Origin: Anthopleura xanthogrammica
Taxonomy: Eukaryota; Cnidaria; Anthozoa; Actiniaria; Actiniidae
Reading direction: 5' to 3'
Length of the DNA: 64,000 nucleotides
Assembly: GCA_964019055.1 (NCBI GenBank)
Contig: OZ025215.1
Coordinates: forward strand, 9,205,708-9,269,707
Below, piece after piece: positions 1 through 38,190 of this stretch. A model generated the notes under the pieces. It was not told the origin of the DNA. It made no database searches and was given only the letters and a program-made list of their open reading frames with translations. The number at the start of each line of letters is the position of its first letter. The stretch's first letter is position 1. Both the position numbers and the translations under genes were made by a program.

Positions 1-601
1 CAAGATTACTTGGACAAATGTCTCTTTAGAAGCTAAGACAAAATCTATCATATTTTGACAAATCTCCGCAGAAATCACAGCAACAAGTACCGCAAAAAAC
101 GACAGGGGAGACGGACCTTTAGTGTGCATAGTGGAGCAAGCGATAGGGGAAAAAAATACTCAGACTTTGGACTTTAAAAGAGCAGTATAGCTTCATGGGT
201 GTTTTGGCGTTATGGTACGCTTATAGACGGGGGACGGGGCAAAAATGTTTTTAAAAAACTTAACAACAATGATTGTGGTAAATTTCAGTGTGGCCTTCGT
301 CTTTTCCTTCGCAAAAATACGTAATAATTGCGCAATATTTCTCAATGCGTCTTTGCGGTTATCACGTTAAATACGATACAGTTAGCCCAAGCACAACCTG
401 GTCCATTCCTTCACAACAATACTTACAATAGACCCCTTGCACGTGACGCCAAAGCAGCTCAATTTGGAGGACAAAATAAAAGAATTTCAATCTACTGAGA
501 ACTGGAACCTATTGTTTTGTCCTCCAAATTGAGCTGCAAGGGGCGTATACTTCCCAGTAACTCTTTGAGATTACACAGGTAACTATCTATGGTAACATTA
601 C
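1..601. other. downstream intron of MSH1 (no exon recognised)
   Basis: No coding exon was recognised here on either strand. Because exon 6 of the minus-strand MSH1 gene ends at a donor at 601/602 and the ATPase half of the protein is still missing, this stretch should be intron, with later exons beyond the left edge. It contains one fold-back element (429-547). Confidence 0.5.
429..547. mobile_element. MITE-A fold-back element, copy 1
   Basis: Near-perfect inverted repeat. The left arm runs TAGACCCCTTGCACGTGACG then CAGCTCAATTTGGAGGACAA; the right arm is its reverse complement ending in GCTGCAAGGGG. No coding capacity. Related copies lie at 2910, 8538, 16658, 22508, 22745 and 38585. Confidence 0.75.
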
Positions 602-3600
602 CTGTTGACACAGTTCATCAGACAGTGCTCTCTGGACGCGCTCGTATTCCTCCTGCAAACTTTTCAGTTCAGCATTCAATTCCTGTAGTTTCAAAGTGCT
701 GTAGCGCACTTTGTCACTTGTGTTGTCAACCTTCACAAAGTCATCGCGCGCGTTCAACTTCGACTCGTGTGTTGAAGGAATCTCAACCACACGAATAAAA
801 GCCTTGTGGTTATTAATTACCAACCTGGGAATCCCTAGTAGTGACCTGAAATTATATTAAAGTCTGCTCTATTAAAAACTGAACAGCGATAGGCTGCAGC
901 TTTAAGGCGCGGAAATATGATCAAAAAAATCGTGTAACTTGTCGCGCAACATATTATTGCGTTGCAAGTTGCAGAGCGAATGTTGCTCGTATTACCAACC
1001 CGCGCGCAACAAATCTTCATTGTTGCAGAGAGTACAAAGTGCTTCTACTTCTGCAACGAAGTCACGCAACAACATCTTGCACAGGGTGGTAATACGAGCA
1101 ACATTCACTATGCAACTTATGCAACTGTTATTCTTACTGCGCATGTTTGTTGAGCATGTGCAAAACATGTCAAGAATATTCAGTGTCTTCTTCGTGATAC
1201 GTATTGCCGGCAAATGCGCGCGCACATTAGTGAACATTAAATGAATGAATAAAATATAGTTTAGCAAAACATTCCAATTGGAATTTAGAAGCACAGGAGA
1301 GAATTAACAAGCAACTGTACTCACACACGACACCAGAGCCCAGTGGGACTCGAACCTGGGTTGCATTAGTGAGAGATGAGCGCTCTCGCCGCTACGCCAC
1401 CCGTGCTTCACAAACTCACCTGTATTCCTCTCTGAGTTGAGCAACTTCTTTCTCGTTTTGCGCCATTCTTTCCCTAATATCGTCTGCGGTGTCTGAATAA
1501 CCCTCCATCACACTGTGTTTAGAAGTCAACTCGCCTACCGCCTGGTCCAGCTCATTTCTTAACTCGCTCAGTTCTTCAAAATCACCGACTAATAAATCTG
1601 ATATGGCATCTGTTCTCGTAGGACTTTCTTTGAGGATAGACAGAATATTGGAGTAAAGGAAGATTGCGTTACGGATTGAACGAAGATCTCCTAGCTCCGC
1701 TGTTCCTGTGGCAACCTTAAACACAAATATATACAGTATATATCAGTATCCCCTAAGTTGTTTTATGTGGTAACTCTGAATCCGCTTTCATTTTGCGCAG
1801 CTTCATACGCTTAAGATTTGCACAGGAAAGTTTATTAATTATTTATTTGTCTTTTATGAAAGAATTTTTACGCTCCTTTCCAATATCGCCGCAACTTCTT
1901 TGCAGATCCTTTTACGAGTTTTCAAGTGTTCAGTTACCAGACCCTAGCTCTATATACTCATAAAAAGTTGTAGGGAATGTTTTACCTTTTGTAGTCGACG
2001 CTCAATATCTGAGCATTGCCTCAGTTCCTTGTGTATCGTTTCTGCTATATATCTATTATTATAGAAAAATTCCACAGAATCCAGTCTTGATTGAACAGCA
2101 TCTATTCTTGTCGAAGGTGCACACAACCTTGCGTACAGGAGGCGTCTACCAGCTGATGTAGAAGTATTATTCATTACTCCAAATAATGAAGCTTTCTGAT
2201 TTGTGCTCATGAGAGGTTTTGTGAGTTCTAATGATCTTCGAGTGTTGAAGTCAATTGCCATGTGCGTCTCTTGGGTGAATCTCATTGGTTTGTTTAACAA
2301 TGGAGTGATATCTCTTTGAGTGTAGCTAATATACTTCAACAGTGCTTCGCCTGCGCTCATTTCAATTGCTGAAAACTGAGAATTCCCACTAGTGTTCATG
2401 GATATTTGAAGCTCACTGCTGGAGTCTTCTGTAAACCAGTCTTTGGGTATGACGGTGACATGGTATTCATGTACACAACTGAGGGAGGATTTCTTGGTGG
2501 TCTGTCCTATTTTGTAATTAGGTTTTGTCTCAGAGTCTTTGATGTCTTCTTCTGTCATTAAAATCTAAAACAAGGTATTGCAACATGGTTGATTTGAAAT
2601 TCAAATATAATATGTATATTGTTTGGGCTACCTGTGGTGATGACAGAGAAGCAGTCCTCACCCCCCTCCCCACCACCACCACCACCACCAACTTCTTGGT
2701 TCTGGGCCCTCAGTCTCATGCTCTTTGGAAGGTTTCTGTTTTGCTGTGCTACAATAGCAACTGCAGATCCAGGGAATGGAGTGAGTGGCTGTCACCCTCC
2801 CACCCCTTGGAAAAATAATAAAAATAGATTATAAGGTGAAAATCTAGACATTGCTATTTACTGGCTTTCTAGGTAATGACCACCCTCTTATCTTGAATCT
2901 GCCAGGGTATAGATCCCTTGCATATAATGTCAAAGCAGCTCAATTTGGAGGACAAAACAAAATAATTTCAGAATTGTAATTGGCTTCAAATTGAGCTGCA
3001 TTCCAAATTGCTGCACTGGGTCTATATTGGCACAGGAGACCTATTGTCCACAGAATAACAGTTTATACCTGTAACAGGCTAAAAAGCATGATAATTGGAA
3101 CAATATGCTTAAGGCTGCGAAAATCTCATACTTTCAACACCTTACCTCAGCTGGGTTGACCCTAGCCAGGTCTTGATCAAGGTCCTCTAGTGTTGAGGTA
3201 CCCAACTGAAAGTCCCCTGTTGAGATGTCCATCCAGGCCATTCCTAATGATGTCCCTGGGCCCCTTATTATGCTAAGGAGGTAGTTAGCATCAGGATGTA
3301 ATGGTTCTAGTAATGTTCCTGGGGTAACCAGTCTCACAACTTCACGATGGATGAGCCTTGAGGACTTTTGGGTCCTAAAACACAATAATTTGTATCAACA
3401 TATTTGTGATGTCACATTGATTTCTAAACTTGGCACAAGTCAATGTCCCTTGTCTCCCTCTGGAGTTTGCTATTCAAGAAAATTAATGAAGTTGTAATAG
3501 GTTGGATGTTGCACCCAACAAAGATATACAGGGGGTGGTCAGACTTTAGTCAAATAAGCTTAATTACCAATTATGCCTTCGCAAACATGTGTCAATCAAT

Positions 3601-4885
3601 GTCAATGAATGTGTCAATGTCAGCATCAAGCAGCCCTCTATTACAGTATATTGCTTTGATAAATTATATTTTGACAATTTGGTTATGTTGATCTACAGAC
3701 TCTCAAAGTCTCACACTGACTTGCCATAAGTCAACCTCACTCACAGCATCCCCCCTCCCTCCCCCTCCTGCTCTGATATCTGTGCTGGCCTTAACTTACT
3801 TAGCAATACTTCATGTTTATACTAACAATACCATTGTGATACTAATATGCCGACCATTTTCACAAAAGCATTTCACAAGTTGCTTTGTGTCACCAGCCAA
3901 ATATCCATCTCTGGTTGGCACATTAATAACAAATGCTTATGTATGTCACATAATTAAAGTATCCCTATACATATTTTAAAAGTATTATTACTTTTGTGGC
4001 ATTTGTGGACAGATAGCCAATTGAAAACCTTGTTGTATCAGTGTGGTCAACCAACTATCCAGAGATCTGACAGGAAAACCAGCCATAATACGATTGACAT
4101 TAGGGTTCTTAGACACTCTTAGTGATGTCTTTTCTGCAACCTTCAGAGCATCTTGGCTGTAGATCTCATAGAATTCCCCGACTTGAAACAGAACAATGAA
4201 GTCTGGAAATTTTCCTTTCACATTCATGTACTGTGCTGCCAAACCGGACATCTTGGTTGGCTTAGTTGAAGGATCACTTGTTGTAGCAAAAAATGTTCTT
4301 GGGATGACCAGTGTCTTTACTTCTATGGAGGACACTCTGAAAAAGTAATGAAAATGAAATAAAATTGGAAATAGAAGAAAGGAAAAAAAAATGATCACTT
4401 ATTCAAATACTCATAATCCATTATTTAATATTGATATCTACTGAATAAGCAAGAATTAATGAATTACTGATTGATGAATAATTATTAGTGATCATGTATT
4501 AAACCACAGGGATCCCAAACCCATTTGAATGTATTTTATAGTATACTGCGAAAAATCAGAGGAGAGGTATTCTAAATGCTCCTCTTTGTTCAAATAACAA
4601 CCCTTTTTTAAAAATACGATTTTTTTGAAGCTCTTTTTGTAAAGTTTATCGTCCCTATTTATCAGCTGAAAAGGGTACATGGACAACATGCTGGCTTGCA
4701 ATTGGGTGCCTTGAAGGGTCGCATAACTTAGGGATAAAGAAGCCTAAAATCGCGCTTCCTGAGATATTTTTACATTAAAATAAACTTCACATACTAGTAT
4801 TTTATACATACCGAGCCGTAAGTAGTACAAATCGACTGAAATTTTGAGTTTTTGGACTGAAAACTTTCCTTAACATTCCCGCCAT
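602..4885 (-). CDS. MSH1: mitochondrial MutS homologue MSH1, 5' six exons (partial)
   Basis: DNA mismatch-recognition protein of the MSH1/MutS-I group, expected to act on mitochondrial DNA. Exons (minus strand): 4812-4885, 3992-4336, 3146-3374, 1986-2564, 1420-1715, 602-824; all junctions are GT-AG and keep frame through 582 residues. Residues 1-25 (MAGMLRKVFS...) are basic and free of acidic residues, like a mitochondrial presequence. MutS domain I follows; F80-Y81-E82 in VGEFYEIY matches the mismatch-wedge F-x-E, which MSH2, MSH4 and MSH5 lack. Exon 3 is the connector domain, exon 4 the core (MSAGEALLKYI), exons 5-6 the helical lever/clamp. The ATPase domain is off the left edge. Start chosen as the ATG giving the presequence; an overlapping upstream ATG is out of frame. 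MSH1 is known in yeast, plants, hexacorals, some sponges and placozoans and is absent from bilaterians. MSH3 and MSH6 also carry F-x-E but are nuclear and differ in their N-terminal region. Confidence 0.85.
905..1145. mobile_element. MITE-E fold-back element, copy 1 (MSH1 intron)
   Basis: Inverted-repeat element. AACTTGTCGCGCAACAT and TTGCAAGTTGCAGAGC near the left end recur as complements toward the right end (GGTGGTAATACGAGCAACAT). Related copies at 10831-11095 and 51690-51898. No coding capacity. Confidence 0.6.
1240..1406 (-). repeat. tRNA-derived SINE-like repeat
   Basis: On the minus strand a tRNA-like head (1336-1406) has an A-box-like GGTGGCGTAGCGG and a B box GGTTCGAGTCC, followed by a body containing TTCTCTCCTGTGCTT that recurs at about 13440-13500. 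The acceptor arms do not pair, so this is not a functional tRNA. It abuts MSH1 exon 5 just inside the intron. Confidence 0.6.
2910..3025. mobile_element. MITE-A copy 2 (MSH1 intron)
   Basis: Diverged copy starting TAGATCCCTTGCA, with CAGCTCAATTTGGAGGACAA in the left arm and CAAATTGAGCTGCATTCC in the right arm, ending GGGTCTA. Confidence 0.65.
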
Positions 4886-5090
4886 TTTTCATGTTTACGT
4901 TTTAGTCCAGTCAGCGGTTTGTCGAATGAGGGGTAGCGAAGATCTCACGCGAAAACACGTTGAGGCCCACGTGGTGTAAAACCAACATGGCGGACGGATT
5001 GGAGCAGTTTGTTGAGCTCTTTTCTTGCTAAATAAAATGATGTAGACCAGGAGTTTAAGGAACTAAAGCTTCAAATACCACTGGTTGATC
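4886..5090. promoter_or_regulatory. bidirectional promoter between MSH1 and POLR1A
   Basis: Only 205 bp separate the two start codons, which point away from each other. The interval has an E-box CACGTG at 4968-4973 and ACATGGCGG at 4986-4994, which resembles a YY1 site; AAATGGCGGG at the MSH1 start codon on the other strand is similar. No TATA box was seen. Promoter role is inferred from geometry and motifs. Confidence 0.6.
4987..5031 (+). promoter_or_regulatory. upstream ORF in the POLR1A leader
   Basis: A 14-codon ORF (MADGLEQFVELFSC) begins at an ATG in strong context (AACATGG) and ends with TAA 59 bp before the POLR1A ATG. A second minimal ORF, ATG ATG TAG, follows at 5037. They count as upstream ORFs only if transcription starts before 4987, which the sequence does not prove. 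Confidence 0.35.
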
Positions 5091-30611
<25,521 letters not shown>

Positions 30612-30900
30612 ATTCTAATGACTGCTAATAGTCATGAATATTATTACTGGTTAGTCGAGTCTGAGATTTCAAGCCACTATCTTGGACCCTAATAACAACT
30701 AATAACCGTTAATATTATTACTGCTTGTTGGATAGTGGTTGGGTTTGCGATATCGAAGCCACACTCTTGGACCCTAATAACTGCTAATACCATTAATTTT
30801 TTTATTACTGGTTGGATAGTGGTTGGGTTTGAGATATCGAAGCCACTATATTGGACCCTAATAACTTTTAATACTCAATAATATTATTACTACTGCTTGA
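30612..30900 (+). repeat. 84-bp tandem repeat x 3, just 3' of POLR1A
   Basis: TTGGACCCTAATAAC recurs at 30682, 30767 and 30851, each followed by AATATTATTACTG-like and GGATAGTGGTTGGGTTTG sequence. It starts immediately after the stop codon, so it probably forms the beginning of the 3' UTR. Confidence 0.75.
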
Positions 30901-33900
30901 AAATTATATTTTCTCTTGTTCTTTTCTTGTTTAAGTTCTTGTTTCATTCTTTTAATTCTTCCTCGATTGGTGACCACCTAAAGTCTTGACCTTGACCAAA
31001 AATAGATTTCCCTTGATCAAACGATTATCAAGATGACCATAAAATTTTCCTCTGTCAAAAAAATCTGTTAAGGTTGTGACCTAGACACGCAAAACATTTT
31101 CTATGATGAAACTATCTTTTTCTTGATCTCAAAATTCAAGAAAAAGAATTAACGCCTTTTTTCAAAAATTAACAGTTTTGTTTTGTTTACCTTGTTGCCA
31201 TGGATCTTATTGTTGCTATGGTAACGATTATTTTAACTGATTCCTTACTATTAGACTCTAACCTCTTATCATATTTTGGTTGCTATGAGCGCTATCACAG
31301 TTCTTCAAAATCTCGAACATTGATTTTTTATGCCTTTTATAAAAATAGCCTTGAGTTTTTGAATTTAATTTTGGTATTTGGTTGAAGCATGCAAAAGTGC
31401 ACGAAGTTCTCGCGCTTATTAGTAGTTGAAACTAAAATTCGTAAAACATTAAATTAAAGCTGGAAAACAATGATTATATGGTCGTTAAAGTAGGAAATCT
31501 TCCCGCTGAGCGCTTGATCAATTCATTTCGAATCCTGCTGATATTAAGCTTGTTTTTGTTTTGCTTTGAGTGTTTATTTTGATCCTTTTTATCATTTTTT
31601 TGGGTTATTTACTGATGAGATTTTCCAGAAAGATCCGTGACCCGCGCTGTGACTTCTTTGATCTGTGTTAATTAAGTTTCAAAAATATATTAAAGTAAAT
31701 TGGAATACATGCAAGAAATAAAATTCAGGGTGATTAAAAGTGAATGTACTTGAAGGGCGTTCGATATAAACCCTCTAGCCCACGAGTGCTCACAAATCAC
31801 GTTTTTTGACTCCTCCTAATCCTGCGCTCTTGTATGTGTGAAGCGTGCTTGGGTTAAATTTTGATCAATCATATCGGTTCCCTACAGAGAGAAACAGCTA
31901 GAGAAAGGTTTGGGCAAAAGGTATGTGATGATGAATAGTAGAACCGTAGCACAAGAAGAAAACAAGGGGGAAAACAAATAATGTTTTGAAAAGATAAAAG
32001 CAAGGAAGAGATGAGTTAGTGGAAAAGGAATGTGTTATTGAAAAGGAAGCGGAAAAGATAACACGAAGAAAGGAAATGAAGAATAAAAAAACAGAAGAAA
32101 GAAGAAAATGGCGGAAGGCAAAGAAAAACAAAAGAGAGAAGGAAACAAAAACGAAATAGGGGAGTACGAAACAAAGAAGGAAAGAAAGTAACTAGGGAAA
32201 ACAAAAGATTGAATGAAGAGGGGAAAAAGAGAAAGAAAGAGACCGAAGAAAGAGAGAGGGACAGGAAGAAATGAAAGGAAAGAAAATCAAAAAGTTGTTT
32301 TACTTTAAGATTTCAATAAAATAGGATTCCTTTTAATATATGTAAAGAAAAAAGAAAAGAAGTGTATGAAAGGAATAGTAATAGAATACAATTTGCGATA
32401 AAAGTTGAGTAAGCCAAAAAAAAAAAAAAAAAGCTTTCAAAGTTTTATATCTTTTAACGCACAAATGCCTAGAGGTTCCCTTACGGAAAATAGCGGTGAA
32501 GAAGTTAAGAAATCTTTTTGTAGCAAGACTCGCCCAAAAAATTTGAAAAATTGACGACTATAAATACTGAAAGCTTGACTTCGCTCTTTTCCAACATTGA
32601 TGTATCGGTGACAACTTATTTTGGGTCTTTTAGTTAAGATCACGTCCTTGATTAACCGATTCTCTCGTATTTCACGAACACAGTGCTTATCACGTTCATT
32701 GAAAGTGACGGAAGTTCAGTTTTAATTACCTACTAGAACTCTTATTTAAGAAACGTCGAAAGTATAGTAATTTTAGTGGGAAAGTTTTTGTCTCCAAATT
32801 TGGAAAATCTATTTCTATTTTGAACCAAATTCATAAAGAAATTTTAAAGGGAGATCACTTTTATTTTTTAAGAGATGTGGAGAATTTTAACCTGTTTTAC
32901 AGACTCGATTTTTTACGCCCAAAAATTTCGGAGTTTGAAATGGGAGGCATTTTACTGAAGTAAATTTGTGGCACAATTTTTCATTTTCAATGTGGAAGTT
33001 TTGTTTCAATATTTTATCAAAAATTCTATAGGAAATTCCAAAGCAAGATAACTTTCATTTTCTAAGAAAAGTTAAGCTATTTCAGTGAACTGAATTTATG
33101 GGAAAATTTTCTATTGTTAATGTGGAAATTATGTTTCAAATTTTAATGAAAGATTCAAAAGGAAATCGGTGAATGAAGTAGAGGAAATGAATAAGAAAGA
33201 TAACTGTGATTCAATTTTAACTGAGATGAAAGCGAAGCACTAGTGTTAACAGTATCTCATCTCTATTGATTTAGCATTTAATCCCTTGCTTCCTCTGACG
33301 TCTGAATTTAACTTGCTAAATTTTTGAAGGAGTTTTTCGTGCTGTGAATAAGTAATAAAACACGCACAGCTTTTCATGCGCAGCATGTTTTCTGGCTTGA
33401 CTTTGACAAAAGATTTCCCCTCTTTCTTTTGCTGTACCTATCAGTGTGGTATCCATGTATTTCTTATAATTGTTATCATCTTGAGAAATTTTGAAAAACC
33501 AACCATCTGTAGAGAGACGTAAAAGTGTTTGGAACACACCCTTTGGGACCCTAATATGAGTCGTATTTCTATTTCCACGTTTGCTAATAAACTCTGCAAC
33601 ACTTTTGTAAGCTAAGAGATTGTTTCAGGGTATCGATAAAATTTGGAGGTTTGAAAATAATCGAGGTTGTCATTCAAAAATTATATTTTGGGGCAATTGC
33701 GCATGCGCCAATTGCTTTACCTAAAGTAAATTTCCAAAACAGGAAACAAAAATTCATTTTCCACACGAGGAATCCTAAATACAGTTTAATGATAGGAATT
33801 TTTTTCTTCGTGTTGACAGTTTTATTAGTCCTTGTTATGCAATAATTTCTCTCCCTGACATCTGAAAAGATGCACAAACAGATGGTTGTGAAAACTATGA

Positions 33901-34165
33901 ATTTCCAAGCAAACTATTAATTATGCGAGAAAACTCAGATGCAAAATCAGCTATGGAATCAAAATTTAAAAAAAATAATTTGTATAAAGAATGGCGCACT
34001 TTGCTTCACTTAATTTATTCTAACAAGGCACTATTGCATGGAGTTTCTGTTGTTCGTTGAGACAGATGGAGCATTATCATCACCTCACTCTGATCTATTT
34101 GTATCACCAACCTTTTCAGCAAAATAATAGGGGGGAAAACGGAAGTTAATTGAGGAAAGAGAACT

Positions 34166-34265
34166 AGGCCCTTTTATTTCGAGCATAATCTTTTCCTATT
34201 TCAAACAAAGTGCCATTCTCTTAGTTCCCGTTAATGCCTGAGAAGATACATGGAGAAGGTACATA
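34166..34265 (+). mobile_element. MITE-B half copy
   Basis: CATAATCTTTTCCTATTTCA, AAGTGCCATTCTCTTAG and TGAGAAGATACATGGAGAAG match the left arm of MITE-B; the right arm is lost. Confidence 0.45.
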
Positions 34266-37159
34266 CGTGGTATAAAGGTTTGAGTCGAGGCTACATTGAA
34301 AGAAAAGTGATAAAAAGAGAAAATGGAATAGATAATCTATGTTAAAGAATTTTTTTTTTTCCAAAACGATTATCTGTTTCCACTTTCTTTCACATTTGCT
34401 GACAACCAATTTGGAGCAGTTTTTAAAAGCCGCGATAACATCACCGCATGATGCCAAACCCAACTTTATTTTCACTTTATTTACACACTTGTTTTGATGA
34501 AGTATTCCGGCTTGCAACAAGTTCCTTTGGTCTCCTCCAGATGCCTTTTTACACAGTTTTAAGCAGCTTTAAAGCAGAATGTCATGATACTATCTTGGTG
34601 ATGTGATATCATTAATTGCTTCTTCCCAAACGAAAGCCATCCTTAATTTGTTATTGAACTTCATGGTAAAGGAAAATCAAGGCCGTCAAGCTGGGATTTG
34701 GCGTCTATTCTGATGCTTAAATAAATTACTCAATTTAGATAAAAAATAACCATGCAACTCTCCATTGATGACTTATTCTCTCACCAGTAAGTCTGGACGA
34801 TGGAGACAGCCAAATAAGCTGAGTATGTGATCATTATCATGAAAATAATCTCAATGTCAGTTTCGGGTTTTCAAGGAAATTACCAATGAAGAGGACATTG
34901 GCGAAGTACTTCCTGCAAGCAAAATCCATATTTCCAATAGAAAGACCGTAAAAACCGTAATTATGACTCATAAAATGACTTATTTCTCACGCCGGGGCCT
35001 GATGTATTGGTGACTCACTAAGGCAGTTGCCATGGTGATTACTGACGTCATGATCTGGTCATGCGCAGAATAGTATTTGTATCACTAAGACAATATCCCC
35101 GCTGATTTCAGAATTAATCAGACAAGTTGACTTTGGCAAAAAGTCAAGACGCTCTCTTTTGAGTCAGGTGCACAAGAAAGTTTGTTTTGAAGCAAATAGC
35201 TCTCGGTACTTGAGAACTGCAAGAAAGACGCTTTCTTGGTCTTAGTCTTAATTCAGAGGTAGGGTTTGAATTTTCATTTCTAGCTATTTTTCATTTATTT
35301 ATTTATCTAATTATTAATATCTTTGCTTGATATTCACCCTTGATCCATTAATGGATCCTAAGTCATTCCAACAACTCTGATCATTTTTTATTTTTTATTT
35401 TTTTTTTGGTCGTTAGATATTTTTTAACACTCAATATTAATAAATCATCCTCCCAAGTACTTAATATTTGGATTCCTTTTTAACAGCTCAGTGATTATCG
35501 TTTTTAAGATCGGCTGTTTTTACCTAGTATATATACCATAAGGCATTCTTGTTGTTTACTCCTTCATATCGTGAGCAAGCGTTTCCTGTTGTTTATATTT
35601 TTGACGGAGAAGAAACTACAACAAAAGAGTAATAACAGCCACCCATGTGTAGAACGTTCTGGACTGCGTTGGTGTATAAAATGCTCCAACGATTTTTAAT
35701 GCTTTTCAGCAAAGTTGTGATGTTAAGCGACTGAACGCCTTTTCACTTTCTTCAAAGGAAAGTGAAGTTATAAGAAACCGGAAAAACTCGCGATTATTTA
35801 CTTCTTATAGTACTTGAAACTCTATCTATTAACTGATTTAGACTCGGCTCATAACAGACTCGAAACGTATCAAGTTAATTCCCCTTCGCTCTTGCCGTAA
35901 CCAAGCTTAAAGGCTGGAGAATTAAGACGGTCAGAAAATGAAGTGCCTTATTTTTATACTATTATAAACAATATGTCTTCTGTGTTCAACAGTTTTTGAG
36001 CGGCGCGTCTTTGTTTTTGTTTAACCAGCATTCTGAGATCGATGATGGTTGATTAGTGAAAAGAAAGGAAAGAGGGAGAGGAAGAAAAAAGGAAAAATAG
36101 AGAAAGAGGGACTAAGGAAAGAGAAAAAGAGGAATGGATTCAATACTGACTGTAACCGTGTCTTTGTTGTTAGGTGACCAGCGATTATGTGAACACGCTA
36201 TGCTTGATAACTGATATAAAATGAAAGAAAGGAAGGAGGAAGGAAAGAAGAGACACGTAAATATCTTGTCTCTTGAATCTTGAATTTTCCTCTTCTCATT
36301 GTAACCTTGGCTTTCAGTTAGAAGTAAATAAAAAACTATCCGCGAATAGAACTAATTTCTTTATCCAAATCAAACGATATTTTTAGATCATTTTTCTATT
36401 TTCGGAAGACCATTGTTATGACATTATTTGCCTTCATTCTGAAAATAAATAATTATTGAGTTGGTAAATAAATAAGATTAGAATTAGTAGATCATGTGTT
36501 AAGATAAATATAGTTGTTTTTTTCATTCTACGTTATAAATATTATCTCTGCAATTTTTTCCTCTAAAAATTTCAGAATAAAATTCATTTTTATTATTTCC
36601 TAAATCAATATTTTTTAAATAATTTTTTTCAGCTTCGAGGTGTGTGTATGTAAAATAAATCTCAATCCGAAAGAAAAAAGTATTTTTATGATAATTTTAT
36701 AATGCGGAAGTCTATATCATCTAACCTGTTTGTACATGTTATTATAATTATACATACTATTTTGGGCTAAATTTGGTCTTTTTTGCCCTAGGCCTTGTAC
36801 CTTGACTTTGAGGAATTGCATATTTTAGCTTTAGATAGTTTTGCTCGATGGCTTTATTTCTTGGTAAATAATATCCTGCAAAAATAGGTTATTCAAAATC
36901 CTTTTTTTTTTTTTTCATTGATTTTTTTGAAGATATTGTTTCGATATCCTATCGAGTTAGACATTTGGTACTGATGCCAATATTGCATTATCAATACTAT
37001 AATTATCAGTTATAATGGCTAATTAAAGCTCATCCTCGCCGTAATGGGTATCAGTTTGAAGACTGCAAAATTGCAAGATGGTAAATTAGATACGGTCGGG
37101 TATATATATATTACAATATATATGTTTCCAAAGTCGTGTCTCGAAAATTGCTGATATTA

Positions 37160-37470
37160 GCTGCAGCAGAACCTGTAGCTAATCCAGTACGGTCAATATA
37201 GAATGCTATCTCTGCTGCCTGAAGATACAAAATAATGTTGAACAATTATATAATTCACAACCAAACATACCATTTTTGTTTTCTTTTCCTTATACATATA
37301 TTTCAACAACAACAAAAATTGCTGTTTTAACATTAAAAAAATTTAAATTTAAATTTAATTTATATTATAACGAGAGTCTTGGTGGTAAATAGGCAAAACC
37401 TGTATCAACTAATCCAGTACGGTCAACATAGAATGTTATCTCTGCTGGAGATATAAATGTTATTGAACCA
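37160..37470 (+). repeat. diverged duplication, period about 230 bp
   Basis: CTAATCCAGTACGGTCAA followed by ATAGAATG(C/T)TATCTCTGCTG appears at 37180 and again at 37410. Confidence 0.6.
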
Positions 37471-38057
37471 TAGAAATATAATATAATACATCCTTTCCTT
37501 AAAGTTCAACAATGCGATATACCTTCTATTCACCATGCAGTATTTGGTATCACGAAAGCCTATCTGTATTTTACGCTAAGTATGGATTAATAGGCGACAA
37601 GACAAAGTCTCCTCGAAAGTCCCAAGTCTATTTTCTGCTGCACACTTTACTAACATTCAAGTCTACTTTATTTTGCTTCAAAAAGATTTGAGGATCAAAC
37701 TAGAGCCCTCTTGTCTATTATAAAGTGCTCTCAAGTCGGTTAATGTCTGCTTCACTTGCATCCGGAACACTTAAGAGACTGTTGAAGACATAGTCGATCA
37801 AAATATTGCCAGCGGCGATGTAGAATAGCTTGTATAATGGAGCTTAACAGTTCATATAACGTTTCATTGATTAATCCAGAAAAGGATAAACAATATGTAA
37901 ATGCTTGAGGAAAAGGAAAAAATAAACAAATTAACAAAAAAAAGGAAGTGAAGAAAGAAAAACAGGAAAGATAGGGAAGTAAAAAAGGGAAGATAAGGCA
38001 AAAAAAACAACAAACAAACAAGAATTATAAACGAAAAAAAAAGAAAGCAAAGCAAAA

Positions 38058-38190
38058 AGGATGAATGAAAGCATGAATGAATGAATAAAGGAATGAATGA
38101 AAGAATGAATGAATGGATGAATGAAAGAAAGAATGAATAAATGAAAGAAGGAATGAATGAAAGAAGGAATGAATGAAAGAGTGAGTGAAT
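38058..38190 (+). repeat. (GAAT)n / GAAA microsatellite
   Basis: Interrupted GAATGAATGAAAG tract of about 130 bp. Confidence 0.85.

Noticed and set aside
1336..1406. Possible functional tRNA gene
   Set aside because: A and B boxes are present, but the acceptor arms do not pair and the sequence continues into a repeat body, so it is a SINE head.
602..4885. Assignment of the MutS gene to MSH2, MSH4 or MSH5
   Set aside because: Those families lack the domain I F-x-E mismatch wedge that is clearly present here; the short presequence-like first exon argues against MSH3 and MSH6.
31898..32204. Phe/Leu/Ser-rich minus-strand frames
   Set aside because: Low-complexity translation of a purine-rich tract.
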